NCBI GenBank assembly: GCA_903840385.1
Contig: CAIMFT010000125.1
Coordinates: forward strand, 1 to 48,812
Reading direction: 5' to 3'
DNA: 48,812 nt
Source of the DNA: an uncultured Holophagaceae bacterium
GTDB lineage: Bacteria; Acidobacteriota; Holophagae; Holophagales; Holophagaceae
This document shows, piece by piece, positions 34,428 through 43,828 of this stretch. The stretch's first letter is position 1. Every line of letters begins with the position of its first letter. The translations under genes were made by a program, and so were the position numbers. The notes under the pieces are model-generated. The model searched no databases. It was not told where the DNA came from and saw only the letters and a program-made list of their open reading frames with translations.

Positions 34428-35720
34428 TCAGCCCCAGACTTTGCGGCCGCCAACCCAGGTGCCGAGGATCTTCCCCGGCAGGTCCCAGCCCTTGAAGGGC
34501 GTGTTGTAGGAGCGGGACTGGATGAAGGCGCGGTCCACCTGCACCCGGCCGGCGGGATCGAAGAGGGTGAAGTCGGCATGGGCGCCGGGCTTGAGGCTGC
34601 CGAACCCGCGGCGATCCAGGTGGAAGACCCCGGCGGGGCCACTGGTGAGCAGCGCGATGGCCCGGGGCAGGTCGATGATCTTGCGGTTCACCAGCACCTC
34701 GAGGGCGAGGGGCAGGGCGGTCTCCAGGCCGATGACCCCGAAGGCGGCGATGGGCAGCTCCACTTCTTTGTCGTCCCAGCCGTGGGGGGCGTGGTCCGTG
34801 GCGATGGCATCCACCGTGCCGTCCGCCAGGGCCTCCAGCACCGCCTGGATGTCGCTCTCGGTGCGCAGGGGCGGGTTCATCTTGAAGTCCGAGTCGAACT
34901 TCATGAGCTCCTTGTCCGACAGGGCGAAGTGGTGGGGCGTCACCTCGCAGGTGACGGTCAGGCCGCGGGCCTTGGCCTCGCGCACCATGCGGAGGCTGCC
35001 GCGCGTGCTCAGGTGGGCCAGGTGCAGGTGCCCGCCCGTGTGCTCGGCCAGCACGATGTCCCGGGCCACCATGGCCTCCTCAGCGGCGGCGGGGATGCCC
35101 AGGCAGCCCAGGCCGGCACTCACGGCGCCCTCGTGCATGTAGCCCTTGCCGGCCAGATCCTTGTCTTCTTCGTGGGCCACCACGGGCACACCCAGCCAGC
35201 GGGTGTACTCCAGGGCCCGACGCATGAGGGACGAATTCGAGATGGGCAGGCCATCGTCGGAGAAGGCTACGCAGCCGGCCTCCTTGAGGGTGCCCATGTC
35301 GGCGAGCTCCTCGCCCTTCATCTCGCGGCTCACGGTCCCGATGGGGAAGTAGCGGCAGAGGCCGGCCTTGGCGGCGCGACTGAGCATCAGCTCGGTGATG
35401 GCCACGGTGTCGTTCACGGGCTTGGTGTTGGCCATGGCGCAAACAGAGGAGAACCCGCCGGCCACTGCGGCCCGGCTGCCGGTCTCGATGCACTCCTTGC
35501 GGGTCTGGCCCGGCTCCCGGAAGTGCACGTGCAGGTCAATGAAGCCCGGGGACAGCACCGCGCCGCCGCCGTCCAGCACTTCGGCCCCCGCGGCCTGGGG
35601 ATGCTGAGTCGCATCGGCCCCGATGGCCACCACCACACCGTCCACCACCAGCAACGCCCCCGGCCCGTCCAGCCCCTGGGCAGGGTCGATGAGGCGGACA
35701 TTCATCACGAGGAGGGACAT
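34428..35720 (-). CDS. pyrC: dihydroorotase PyrC (class I type)
   Basis: A 430-residue metal-dependent amidohydrolase of pyrimidine synthesis that interconverts carbamoyl-aspartate and dihydroorotate. It has the metal-binding HVHFREPGQTRKE near 62-75, ANTKPVND, the second histidine region TCEVTPHHF, and the catalytic aspartate in AIATDHAPH near 306-314. The length and the H-x-H-F-R-E-P-G signature fit the class I, Bacillus-like enzymes that often pair with PyrB. The thioesterase gene follows 3 bases after its stop in the same orientation. An alternative start is the ATG at 35705. Upstream lies the heptamer repeat pair. Confidence 0.95.
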   Translation of the reverse strand: MSLLVMNVRLIDPAQGLDGPGALLVVDGVVVAIGADATQHPQAAGAEVLDGGGAVLSPGFIDLHVHFREPGQTRKECIETGSRAAVAGGFSSVCAMANTKPVNDTVAITELMLSRAAKAGLCRYFPIGTVSREMKGEELADMGTLKEAGCVAFSDDGLPISNSSLMRRALEYTRWLGVPVVAHEEDKDLAGKGYMHEGAVSAGLGCLGIPAAAEEAMVARDIVLAEHTGGHLHLAHLSTRGSLRMVREAKARGLTVTCEVTPHHFALSDKELMKFDSDFKMNPPLRTESDIQAVLEALADGTVDAIATDHAPHGWDDKEVELPIAAFGVIGLETALPLALEVLVNRKIIDLPRAIALLTSGPAGVFHLDRRGFGSLKPGAHADFTLFDPAGRVQVDRAFIQSRSYNTPFKGWDLPGKILGTWVGGRKVWG

Positions 35721-35759
35721 GGGGACTCCGAGGCTGCTACCAGTCTAGCGGGGGGGGCT

Positions 35760-35927
35760 GGCTGTCAGCTATCAGCTGTCAGCTGTCAGCCAAAGATCGG
35801 GCTCGCCCCACCCCGTCGGGTCTCAATGCCCTTCATTGAATGGCCGGGTGCGGCCGACCAATCCGAGCCACGGCCCGCTTTAGCCGATAGCTGATAGCTG
35901 ACAGCTAATAGCCGATAGCTGACAGCC
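35760..35927. repeat. inverted pair of heptamer tandem repeats (AGCTRTC units)
   Basis: Bases 35760-35791 read as four tandem 7-mers of the type AGCT(G/A)TC plus a partial one. Bases 35881-35927 carry about six and a half such units in the opposite orientation. The first 14 bases of the left arm equal the complement of the right arm's end. They enclose 89 bases without a gene, containing a small CAATG-CCCTT-CATTG hairpin. The whole gap 35721-35934 holds no coding region. Confidence 0.85.
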
Positions 35928-35934
35928 CAAAAAG

Positions 35935-37395
<1,461 letters not shown>

Positions 37396-37446
37396 GGGAA
37401 GCCTTTGTCGGGGCCCGGAACTTGCGGCACCTTGCAGGCCATGGTC

Positions 37447-38379
37447 TCACGGCCGGGGACCCGCATCCAGCGGGGCTTCACAGCGCAGACCATCCCCCCG
37501 GGAACCCCGCCATGGGGCCCAGTTTCGGCATGCGGTCTGTGCTCTTTCACACCGGGGCTGGAAGGGACACCCGGGGCCTCGCTTGGCGGGGGCCTCCAGG
37601 AAGCCGGAGTCGGGGCTGGGGTGGCGCCGGGCGGCCTGCACGAGGCGGGCCGTGCAGGGATGCCGAGGGGACCGCAGCAGGCGCGCCGTGGGCCCGGCCT
37701 CCACCAGGTGGCCCCCGTGGAGTACCAGCAGGCGATCCGCCACCTGGGCTGCCAGGGCCAGGTCGTGGGTGATCCAGAGGAAGCCCAGGCCCCGCTCCTG
37801 CTGCTGGAGGAGGACCAGCTCGGCGAAGTCCCGCTGGGCCGGGGCGTCCAGGGCCGTGGTGGGCTCGTCCAGCACCAGCAGCTCCGGAGCGCAGGAGAGG
37901 GCCATGGCCAAGCAGACCCGCTGCCGCTCCCCCCCGCTGGCCTGGTGGGGAAAGCGGTCCAGGAAGGCCGGGTCCCGGGGCAGGCCCAGGCCGTCCAGCA
38001 GGGGCCTGAGGCGGGCCAGGGCTTGGTCCTGGGTCTCCCTGCGGTGGACGGTGGGCAGCAGGGCCAGGTGCTCCCCCAAGGTGAGCAGGGGGTTCAGGGC
38101 CAGGAGGGGCTCCTGGGGCACCCAGCCCAGGCGACCGCCCCGGAGGCCCTCAGGGGCGGCAGGCCCCAGGGGCACCCCAAAGGCCCGGAGGCTCCCGGCA
38201 GTCTGGACCACCCCCGGGGGCAGCACCCCGAAGAGGGCCTGGGCCAGCAGGCTCTTGCCGGACCCACTCTCGCCCACCAGGGCCCAGCGCTCTCCTTTAT
38301 TTATGCATAGGTCGATTGGCCCCAGTAGATGGGTCCCAACCATGCGCCGGACCTCCAGGGCGTCCACCGTCAGATTCAT
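37447..38379 (-). CDS. ABC transporter ATP-binding protein of the oligopeptide/dipeptide type
   Basis: A 310-residue nucleotide-binding subunit. Walker A is GESGSGKSLLA near 36-46, the Q-loop WVPQEPLLALNP, the signature ASGGERQRVCLAMAL, Walker B LLVLDEPTTALD and the switch histidine in WITHDLALA. The C-terminal cysteine-rich tail (CPFQPRCERAQTAC) is the mark of the Dpp/Opp family. No permease or substrate-binding gene is adjacent, so it is an orphan here and may serve permeases coded elsewhere. It follows the direction of guaB, with the gene start at 38379. Confidence 0.92.
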   Translation of the reverse strand: MNLTVDALEVRRMVGTHLLGPIDLCINKGERWALVGESGSGKSLLAQALFGVLPPGVVQTAGSLRAFGVPLGPAAPEGLRGGRLGWVPQEPLLALNPLLTLGEHLALLPTVHRRETQDQALARLRPLLDGLGLPRDPAFLDRFPHQASGGERQRVCLAMALSCAPELLVLDEPTTALDAPAQRDFAELVLLQQQERGLGFLWITHDLALAAQVADRLLVLHGGHLVEAGPTARLLRSPRHPCTARLVQAARRHPSPDSGFLEAPAKRGPGCPFQPRCERAQTACRNWAPWRGSRGDGLRCEAPLDAGPRP

Positions 38380-38442
38380 GGGTCATCCTTCCCACAGGGC
38401 CCTCGGCCGTCAAGGAAGTTCGATAGACCCCTCGAATAGCCC

Positions 38443-38470
38443 TTGACGGCCAGCAGGGGGGTCCTAACCT
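38443..38470 (+). promoter_or_regulatory. candidate promoter of the DUF465 gene
   Basis: TTGACG (38443-38448) matches the -35 consensus in five of six bases; TAACCT (38465-38470) follows after 16 bases. The pair lies 60 bases before the ATG at 38530. Confidence 0.5.
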
Positions 38471-38529
38471 GGGTCCACCAACCAACCTGCGGAGCCCGTG
38501 CCGGACCCGCCCAGGCCTATGGAGGAATC

Positions 38530-38763
38530 ATGGATTTTCTGCGCCCAGATGTTCAGGAGCGCCTGATGAAGGAGCACTTCGAGTTCCGCAAGCTGATGGA
38601 AGAACACAAGGCTGCTGATACGCGCCTTGGGGACCTCCAGCGGAAGCCCATGCTGTCCGCCAAGGAATCCCTGGAAGAGGTCGAGCTCAAGAAGACCAAG
38701 CTGCGCGCCAAGGAGCGCATCTACCACATCGTGCAGGAAGTCGCGAAGCGGCCTGAGCAGTAG
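38530..38763 (+). CDS. YdcH-like small protein (DUF465)
   Basis: A 77-residue, highly charged, all-helical protein. The core EHFEFRKLMEEHKAADTRLGDLQ followed by LEEVELKKTKLRAKERIYHIV is the DUF465/YdcH helical hairpin. Function is unknown in the family. GGAGG (38521-38525) stands 4 bases before the ATG. A good promoter and a very strong terminator frame the gene, so it is a monocistronic unit likely to be well expressed. Confidence 0.85.
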   Translation: MDFLRPDVQERLMKEHFEFRKLMEEHKAADTRLGDLQRKPMLSAKESLEEVELKKTKLRAKERIYHIVQEVAKRPEQ

Positions 38764-38773
38764 GCTGCAACCG

Positions 38774-38815
38774 CTAAAAACCAAAGCCCCGGTGACCCGG
38801 GGCTTTGGTTTTTAG
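38774..38815. terminator. strong bidirectional terminator
   Basis: A perfect 19-bp inverted repeat (38774-38792 and 38797-38815) with a TGAC loop; GC-rich at the top of the stem, AAAAACC / GGTTTTT at the base. It separates the DUF465 gene from convergent hutI. Confidence 0.95.
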
Positions 38816-38829
38816 ATGAAAAAAGTCAT

Positions 38830-38862
38830 CTGCGTTCACCGCGCTCTTTGCGGTGAACGCAG
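38830..38862. repeat. perfect 13-bp hairpin next to the hutI end
   Basis: CTGCGTTCACCGC (38830-38842), a 7-base loop GCTCTTT, and GCGGTGAACGCAG (38850-38862). No T-run follows on either strand. It sits between the terminator and the hutI stop and resembles the palindromic elements elsewhere in the window. Confidence 0.85.
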
Positions 38863-38868
38863 TAGGCC

Positions 38869-40077
38869 TCAGCTCGGCAGATACCTCGGTCTGAACGGCT
38901 CGCCCACCCAGTAGACGAGCTCCAGGGGGTCGGCGAGGTCCCAGAGCAGGACCTCGGCGCGGGCGCCGGGGTGGAGGTGGCCGAGGTCGTCCCGGCGCAG
39001 GCTCTGGGCGGCATGCAGGGTCATGGCCGTGAAGGCCTCCTCGAAGGTCAGGCGCAGCTGCAGGCAGCCCAGGCGCAGGATGGTGAGGGGGTCTTGGCAG
39101 GGGCAGGAGCCCGGGTTGAAGTCCGTGGCCAGGGCGAGGCGGCAGCCCGCCTCGACCATGCGGCGGGCGGGTGCCCACTCCCGCATCCCCAGGAAGAGCG
39201 TGGTCCCCGGCAGCAGGACCGGCGTAACCTTTGCCGCAGCCATGGCCGCCATGCCAGCCTCGCTGCAGAACATCAGGTGATCGGCGCTGGCGGCGCCCAG
39301 CTCAGCGGCCAGCTCGGCCCCGCCGGTCCAGGACAATTCGTCCGCATGCACCCGGGGCGTGAGGCCCAGCCGCTGGCCCGCCGCGAAGATCCGCCGGCCC
39401 TGGCCCACGCTGAACACGCCGGTCTCCACGAACACATCGCAAAACCTCGCCACACCGGGTTGGCGGCGCACCAGCTCCGGCAGCCAGTCCTCGGCCACGG
39501 CCTTGGCATTGGCCTCGGCATCCCCGGCGAACTCGGGGGCGAGATCGTGGGCGGGCAGCAGGGTGACAGCCAGGCTCCAACCCCGCCGCTGCAGCTCGGC
39601 GTAGGCCGCCAGCAGGCGCCCCTCGGCCTCCAGCTCCAGCCCGTAGCCGGTCTTGGCCTCCAGGTGCACCACGCCCCGCTCCCGGAAGGTGCGCAGCCGG
39701 GCCTCGCCCGAAGCCACCAGCTCGGGCACCGAAGCCGCCCGGGTGGCTCGCACGGTCTCCCGGATGCCCCCACCTCCGGCGGCGATCTCCTGGTAGGTGG
39801 CACCCTGCAGGCGGCGGTTGAACTCCCCTGCGCGGTCCCCGGCGAAGAGCAGGTGGGTGTGGGGATCCACGAAGCCCGGCGTGGCCCAGGCGCCCCCGCC
39901 ATCCACCCGAGGCGCGTCAGCCCAGGCGGCGGGCAGATCCGAGGCGGGGCCCAGCCAGGCCACCCGGCCACCGCTCAGGGCCAAGGCCGCGTCGGGGATG
40001 CGGTCCACGGCCCAGGCCTGGGCGGGATCGGGGGTCAGCAGCCCCCGGAGGTTCACGAGCACGCGGCGGTCGGACAT
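38869..40077 (-). CDS. hutI: imidazolonepropionase HutI
   Basis: A 402-residue amidohydrolase that opens imidazolone-5-propionate to N-formimino-glutamate in histidine degradation. Metal ligands are in FVDPHTHLLFAGDR near 69-82, substrate motifs in GGGGIRETV and EAKTGYGL, the metal histidine in RVHADELSWTGGAEL, and SADHLMF. The catalytic aspartate region is LATDFNPGSCP near 318-328. Length is normal. The other hut genes (hutH, hutU) are not in the window. The start at 40077 (MSDRRVLVN) is favoured over an upstream ATG that would add 22 unlikely residues. Confidence 0.94.
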   Translation of the reverse strand: MSDRRVLVNLRGLLTPDPAQAWAVDRIPDAALALSGGRVAWLGPASDLPAAWADAPRVDGGGAWATPGFVDPHTHLLFAGDRAGEFNRRLQGATYQEIAAGGGGIRETVRATRAASVPELVASGEARLRTFRERGVVHLEAKTGYGLELEAEGRLLAAYAELQRRGWSLAVTLLPAHDLAPEFAGDAEANAKAVAEDWLPELVRRQPGVARFCDVFVETGVFSVGQGRRIFAAGQRLGLTPRVHADELSWTGGAELAAELGAASADHLMFCSEAGMAAMAAAKVTPVLLPGTTLFLGMREWAPARRMVEAGCRLALATDFNPGSCPCQDPLTILRLGCLQLRLTFEEAFTAMTLHAAQSLRRDDLGHLHPGARAEVLLWDLADPLELVYWVGEPFRPRYLPS

Positions 40078-40141
40078 GGCCCCAGTCTGGCAGGAAGGGA
40101 GATCCCCCGGGACCTTGGTAGGATCGGCCCAGGGAGGTCCC

Positions 40142-40165
40142 ATGCGGATCCGGGCGAAGGCATGA
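40142..40165 (+). promoter_or_regulatory. seven-codon leader frame coupled to the next gene
   Basis: An ATG at 40142, preceded by GGGAGG (40132-40137) at 4 bases, opens a frame of MRIRAKA and stop. The stop overlaps the next gene's ATG at 40162 (ATGA). The ribosome binding site of the leader is much better than that of the gene, so translation may enter the gene by termination-reinitiation. Confidence 0.4.
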
Positions 40166-40998
40166 GCGGGTCAGGGTCACGATGGCTCCGGGAGCTTCTC
40201 TGCGCAGCCTGCTGCACGGCGCTGCCTCTGGGTGCGCAGCCCGCTCTGGTGGCGCCTGAGATCGCGCTGCCAGCCTTGGCTCTGAAGCCCGGCGAGGGCC
40301 TTGCCCTGGCCTTCGAGGGCGGGGAGCCCCGGTCCTTCGGCGAGGCGCGGGCGGTGACTCCCATGGGCGGCCTGGCCAAGTTGGTCTGGCTGCGGATGGA
40401 GGGGGCCACCTGGTCCACGGGCGGCGTGAAGTTCCGCTGCGCAGGGGCCGCGGGCTCCCTGGCCTGTAGCGCCGCTCCGGGGCACGGCACGGTGTCGCTG
40501 GCCAAGGCCCTGCAGGAGGACTGTGACCTGGCCTTCCTGGCTTGGATCGCGGAGGCGCAGGTGCACTGGCTCCAGGACTACGGTTCCGACGTGGCCAGGT
40601 ACCGGCTGCTGGAGGTCTTCGAGCCCTTCCTGGGTCGCCGCCTGCCTGCGGGGCAGGGGCTGCCTGCCCTCACGGCCCTCTGGGTGGGCGACGGTGACCT
40701 GCTCCGCACCAGCCCCGAGGCCTTTCTGCGCTGGCTGGTACAGCCCGAGAACGCCGAGGTGGCAGCCTTCGGGCGGCGCACCCTGGCGGGCTACTGGGTG
40801 GAAGTCAACGTGCTGCTCGGCAGGGAGAACTGGTGGTTCAAGACCGCCCTGGCCCGGGTGTCCGGGGAGCCCGCGGGCACCCGCGCCTGGGTGGTCGGCG
40901 GCCGGGGTTCCACCCTGGTGGTGTTCCGTGCCTCCCAGGTCACCAGCCGCACCGAAGCGCTGGCTCGCCTCCGAGGGCTCCTGGGGCTGAAGCCTTGA
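40162..40998 (+). CDS. secreted, degenerate transpeptidase / class D beta-lactamase-like protein
   Basis: A 278-residue protein with a signal-peptide-like N-terminus (about 1-27). By eye the rest follows the order of motifs in penicillin-binding transpeptidases and class D beta-lactamases, but key residues are changed. SXXK appears as G-L-A-K at 70-73 (TPMGGLAKLVW), so the nucleophilic serine is missing. After HGTVSLAKAL, the SXN position reads EDCD at 119-122, and KTG appears as K227-T-A. LWVGDGDLLRTSPEAFLRWL resembles the segment before the KTG motif. It is probably not catalytic; a binding or regulatory role is possible. The family assignment is my reading, not a database match. Confidence 0.65.
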   Translation: MSGSGSRWLRELLCAACCTALPLGAQPALVAPEIALPALALKPGEGLALAFEGGEPRSFGEARAVTPMGGLAKLVWLRMEGATWSTGGVKFRCAGAAGSLACSAAPGHGTVSLAKALQEDCDLAFLAWIAEAQVHWLQDYGSDVARYRLLEVFEPFLGRRLPAGQGLPALTALWVGDGDLLRTSPEAFLRWLVQPENAEVAAFGRRTLAGYWVEVNVLLGRENWWFKTALARVSGEPAGTRAWVVGGRGSTLVVFRASQVTSRTEALARLRGLLGLKP

Positions 40999-41261
40999 CC
41001 GCCTCGGGGGTCTGGTCCGTGTACCTCCTCCGCTGCGGGGACGGGACGCTCTACTGCGGCATTGCGCTGGATGTGGCGGCCCGTCTGGCGCAGCACCGGG
41101 AGGGGAAGGGGGCCAAGTACACCCGGGGCCGGGGGCCGCTGGAGCTGGTCTATGAGGAGGCCTGTGCCTCCCGGCCCGAGGCCCTGCGCCGGGAGCGACA
41201 GATCAAGCGCCTGGAGCGGGCGCAGAAGCTCAGGCTCGCCGGCCTGCCGCCATCGCGCTGA
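40995..41261 (+). CDS. GIY-YIG nuclease superfamily protein (UPF0213/YhbQ-like)
   Basis: An 88-residue small GIY-YIG domain: WSVYLLRCGDGTLYCGIALDVAARLAQHREGKGAKYTRGRGPLELVYEE. The catalytic tyrosines, the R in the helix and the C-terminal glutamate of the fold are present. YhbQ-type proteins are linked to DNA damage responses, though the exact role is unclear. I use the TTG at 40995, which overlaps the upstream stop (TTGA); no ATG fits before the conserved strand. Its 3' end overlaps convergent rpe by 32 bases. Confidence 0.88.
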   Translation: MTASGVWSVYLLRCGDGTLYCGIALDVAARLAQHREGKGAKYTRGRGPLELVYEEACASRPEALRRERQIKRLERAQKLRLAGLPPSR

Positions 41262-41916
41262 GCAGGTCTGCGGCAGCCTGCTTGGGGTATTCGGCCTTGA
41301 ACACGGCATTGCCTGCCACCAGGCAGTCAGCCCCGGCGCGCACCAGGTTGCCGGCGTTCTTCATGCCCACGCCACCATCCACCTGGATGAAGAAGGGGAC
41401 GCCGCGCTCGGTGCGCAGGGCGTCCAGGCGCCGCACCTTGTCCAGCACCCGGGGGATGAAGCTCTGGCCACCGAAGCCCGGGTTCACGCTCATGAGCAGC
41501 ACGAAGTCGAAGTCGCCCACGAGGTCCACGAGCACCTCAATGGGGGTGCCTGGGTTCAGCACCACGCCGGCCTTGCCCCCGGCTTTGCGGATGGCGTCCA
41601 GGGTGCGGTGCAGGTGGGGCTCGGCCTCCTGGTGGATGCTCACCCAGTCGGCGCCGGCCTTCACGAAGTCGGCGGCGTAGCGCAGGGGCTCCACGATCAT
41701 CAGGTGGCAGTCCAGGGGCAGGTCCGTGGCCTTGCGCAGGCTCTCCACCACGGGCAGGCCGATGGTGATGTTGGGGACAAAGCGCCCATCCATCACATCG
41801 ATGTGCACCACCTGAGCCCCGGAAGCCTCGATGAAGCGCAGCTCCTCGCCGAGCCGCGTGAAGTCCGCCGACAGCAGCGATGGGGCCAGCAAGGGGATCT
41901 CAGGGCGGAGGCTCAT
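41230..41916 (-). CDS. rpe: ribulose-phosphate 3-epimerase
   Basis: A 228-residue TIM barrel that interconverts ribulose-5-phosphate and xylulose-5-phosphate in the pentose phosphate pathway. It has LLAPSLLSADFTRLGEE at the N-terminus, HIDVMDGRFVPNITIG near 38-53, DCHLMI, LLMSVNPGFGGQ and the final IQVDGGV plus AGNAVF phosphate-binding loops. The metal-binding H and D residues are intact. The ATG at 41916 gives the normal length; the longer upstream frame runs into the palindromic repeat and is not used. Confidence 0.96.
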   Translation of the reverse strand: MSLRPEIPLLAPSLLSADFTRLGEELRFIEASGAQVVHIDVMDGRFVPNITIGLPVVESLRKATDLPLDCHLMIVEPLRYAADFVKAGADWVSIHQEAEPHLHRTLDAIRKAGGKAGVVLNPGTPIEVLVDLVGDFDFVLLMSVNPGFGGQSFIPRVLDKVRRLDALRTERGVPFFIQVDGGVGMKNAGNLVRAGADCLVAGNAVFKAEYPKQAAADLLSAMAAGRRA

Positions 41917-41946
41917 GCAACCAGTATCCCAGAGGCAGACCTCAAG

Positions 41947-42129
41947 GATCCACCGCCAAGACGCCAAGAATGCCAAGAAAAGACAACTGCAACAGCCAAC
42001 ACGCACACCACGAAGACAGGAAGACCACGAAGAAGGAAGAGGGGGCCTTACGTTCGTGGTCTTTGGGGTCTTCGTGGTTAATTCCTTGAGCGCTTGTTCC
42101 TGGTCTTTCTTGGCGTCTTGGCGGTGATC
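41947..42129. repeat. nested palindromic intergenic element (about 180 bp)
   Basis: Outer arms 41947-41984 and 42102-42129 are near-complementary and carry CACCGCCAAGACGCCAAGAA. Inner arms 42007-42036 and 42053-42078 carry ACCACGAAGAC units and are again near-complementary. The two pairs nest, so the element could fold into one long imperfect hairpin. It fills the gap between rpe and the amidohydrolase gene (41917-42151) and contains no gene. I recall very similar GCCAAGACGCCAAG motifs between genes of many environmental bacteria. Confidence 0.88.
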
Positions 42130-42151
42130 TTTTTGGTTCGTAAGGAGAAGG

Positions 42152-43753
42152 CTATTTCCCCAGGTTTGCCTCGACGCCGTTCACCCAGAGTCTTCCGGGG
42201 CGCAGGGTGCGGAGGGCTGCGGGGGTGAGGTCGGCCAGGGGGGCCTGGACCCAGAGGAGGTCGGCCACGGCGCCCTTCTTCAGACTGCCCATATCCTTGG
42301 CGCGGCCCAGGGCGGCGGCGTTGCCGGCGGTGAAGGCATGGACGGCCTCGGCCCGGGTGAGGCGCTGGTCTGGGAGGAACCCACCCGGTGGGTTGCCCTC
42401 GGGGTCCTGGCGGGTCTCGGCCGCGGCTAGGCCCACGAAGGGGTTGGGGTCCTCCACCGGGGCATCGCTGCCGAAAGCCAGGAGGGCTCCACCGTCGAGG
42501 AAGCGCCGCCAGGGGAAGGCCTCGCTCACGCGATCTGGCCCCAGGCGGTCCGGAGTCCAGGCGTGGTCCGAGGTGCAGTGCACGGGCTGGACGCTGGCCA
42601 CCACGCCCTGCTGCCCGAAGCGGGCGGCGTCCTCGGCGGTGACGATCTGGGCGTGCTCGATGCGGGGGGGCAGCTCGCTCCGGCCCTTCTTGGCGGCCTG
42701 GGCCAGCAGGTCCAGGGCTGAGCGGTTGGCCGCATCCCCGATGGCGTGGATGGCTGGCTGGTAGCCGGCCCGCAGGGTGAGCGCCACGTCCCGGGCCACC
42801 TTGGTGGGGGGCGTGGCCCAGAGACCCAGGGCGCCAGCCTCGTCGGCGTAGGGTGCCAGGAGGCGGGCGCCCCGGCTGCCCAGGGCCCCGTCCATGAAGA
42901 ACTTCACGCCCTGTACCTGGAAGAAGGAGAGCTGCTTGGCCCGGGGCCGCTTCAGCTCCCGCAGCATGAGGGCGTGGTCGTGGCCCAGGTAGGCGAAGAC
43001 CCGGATGGGCAGGGCATTGGCGGTGGCCATCCGGCGGTAGGCAGCCAGGCCCACGGCATCGATGCCCATGTCGGCCACGGCGGTGAAGCCCTGGGCCCGG
43101 AGGGCCTTCAGGCCAGCCTGGAGGCGGGCCTCCCGCTCCGTGTCGGCGGGCTTCGGGATGTGCTTGTGCACCAGGTCCATGGCGGCGTCCACGAGGATCC
43201 CGGTGGCCTGGCCAGAGGCATCCCGCAGGATGCGGCCGCCTTCCGGGTCCGGCGTGGCGGGGCCGATGCCCGCCGCCGCCAGAGCCGCAGCATTCACCCA
43301 AGCCGCATGGCCATCCACCCGCTCCAGGAAGGCTGGGCGGGTGCCCGTGGCGGCAGCCAGGTCGGCACTGCCCGGGAAGCGTCCGCCCCAGCGGTTCTGG
43401 TCCCAGCCCCGGCCCATCACCCAGCCTTCGGGATGGTCTTGGCCCCAGGTGCGGATGCGGTCCTGGGCCTCCTTGAGGCTGCGGACACCCGCCAGGTCCA
43501 CCTGCCGATCCAGGGCACCGAGGCTCTCCACATGGGCGTGGCCCTCCACCAGGCCCGGCAGCAGGGTGCCGCCCGGCAGGGCGATGCGGGTGGCGCCGGG
43601 GTGGGCGCGCAGCAGGGCCTCAGCGGGGCCCACAGCGAGGATGTGCCCTTTGCGGAGGGCCACTGCCTGGCCCTGGAGGGGGCCGGTGGGAGCCCAGACC
43701 GTGGCCCCCGAGAGGATCTGGACCAGGGGGGGCGGAGGCGGGGGCAGGGGCAT
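42152..43753 (-). CDS. amidohydrolase family protein (YtcJ-like)
   Basis: A 533-residue amidohydrolase 3 family protein. Metal-binding VEGHAHVES lies near 68-76, DQNRWGG and FLERVDGHAAWVN follow, then the metal ligands in GVKFFMDGALGSRGA, QPAIHAIGDAANR and RIEHAQIV, and the catalytic FGSDAPVEDPNPF near 432-444. Homologues hydrolyse amide or imide substrates, but the substrate is not predictable. An unusual proline run (PLPPPPPPL) at the N-terminus replaces the signal peptide seen in many relatives. It diverges from the mutase gene. Confidence 0.9.
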   Translation of the reverse strand: MPLPPPPPPLVQILSGATVWAPTGPLQGQAVALRKGHILAVGPAEALLRAHPGATRIALPGGTLLPGLVEGHAHVESLGALDRQVDLAGVRSLKEAQDRIRTWGQDHPEGWVMGRGWDQNRWGGRFPGSADLAAATGTRPAFLERVDGHAAWVNAAALAAAGIGPATPDPEGGRILRDASGQATGILVDAAMDLVHKHIPKPADTEREARLQAGLKALRAQGFTAVADMGIDAVGLAAYRRMATANALPIRVFAYLGHDHALMLRELKRPRAKQLSFFQVQGVKFFMDGALGSRGARLLAPYADEAGALGLWATPPTKVARDVALTLRAGYQPAIHAIGDAANRSALDLLAQAAKKGRSELPPRIEHAQIVTAEDAARFGQQGVVASVQPVHCTSDHAWTPDRLGPDRVSEAFPWRRFLDGGALLAFGSDAPVEDPNPFVGLAAAETRQDPEGNPPGGFLPDQRLTRAEAVHAFTAGNAAALGRAKDMGSLKKGAVADLLWVQAPLADLTPAALRTLRPGRLWVNGVEANLGK

Positions 43754-43828
43754 GGGTGGCTCGGGGAAGGAGGCTCAGTGTAGCGTCCGAGGCCCCCCGG
43801 ACGATAAGGTGGAAGATTCGGAGGCCCC

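Noticed and set aside
35760..35927. CRISPR-like repeats
   Set aside because: The units are 7 bases long, directly adjacent and degenerate, without spacers or cas genes.
37447..38379. Complete peptide uptake operon around the ABC ATPase
   Set aside because: No permease or substrate-binding protein gene is next to it; both neighbours are unrelated.
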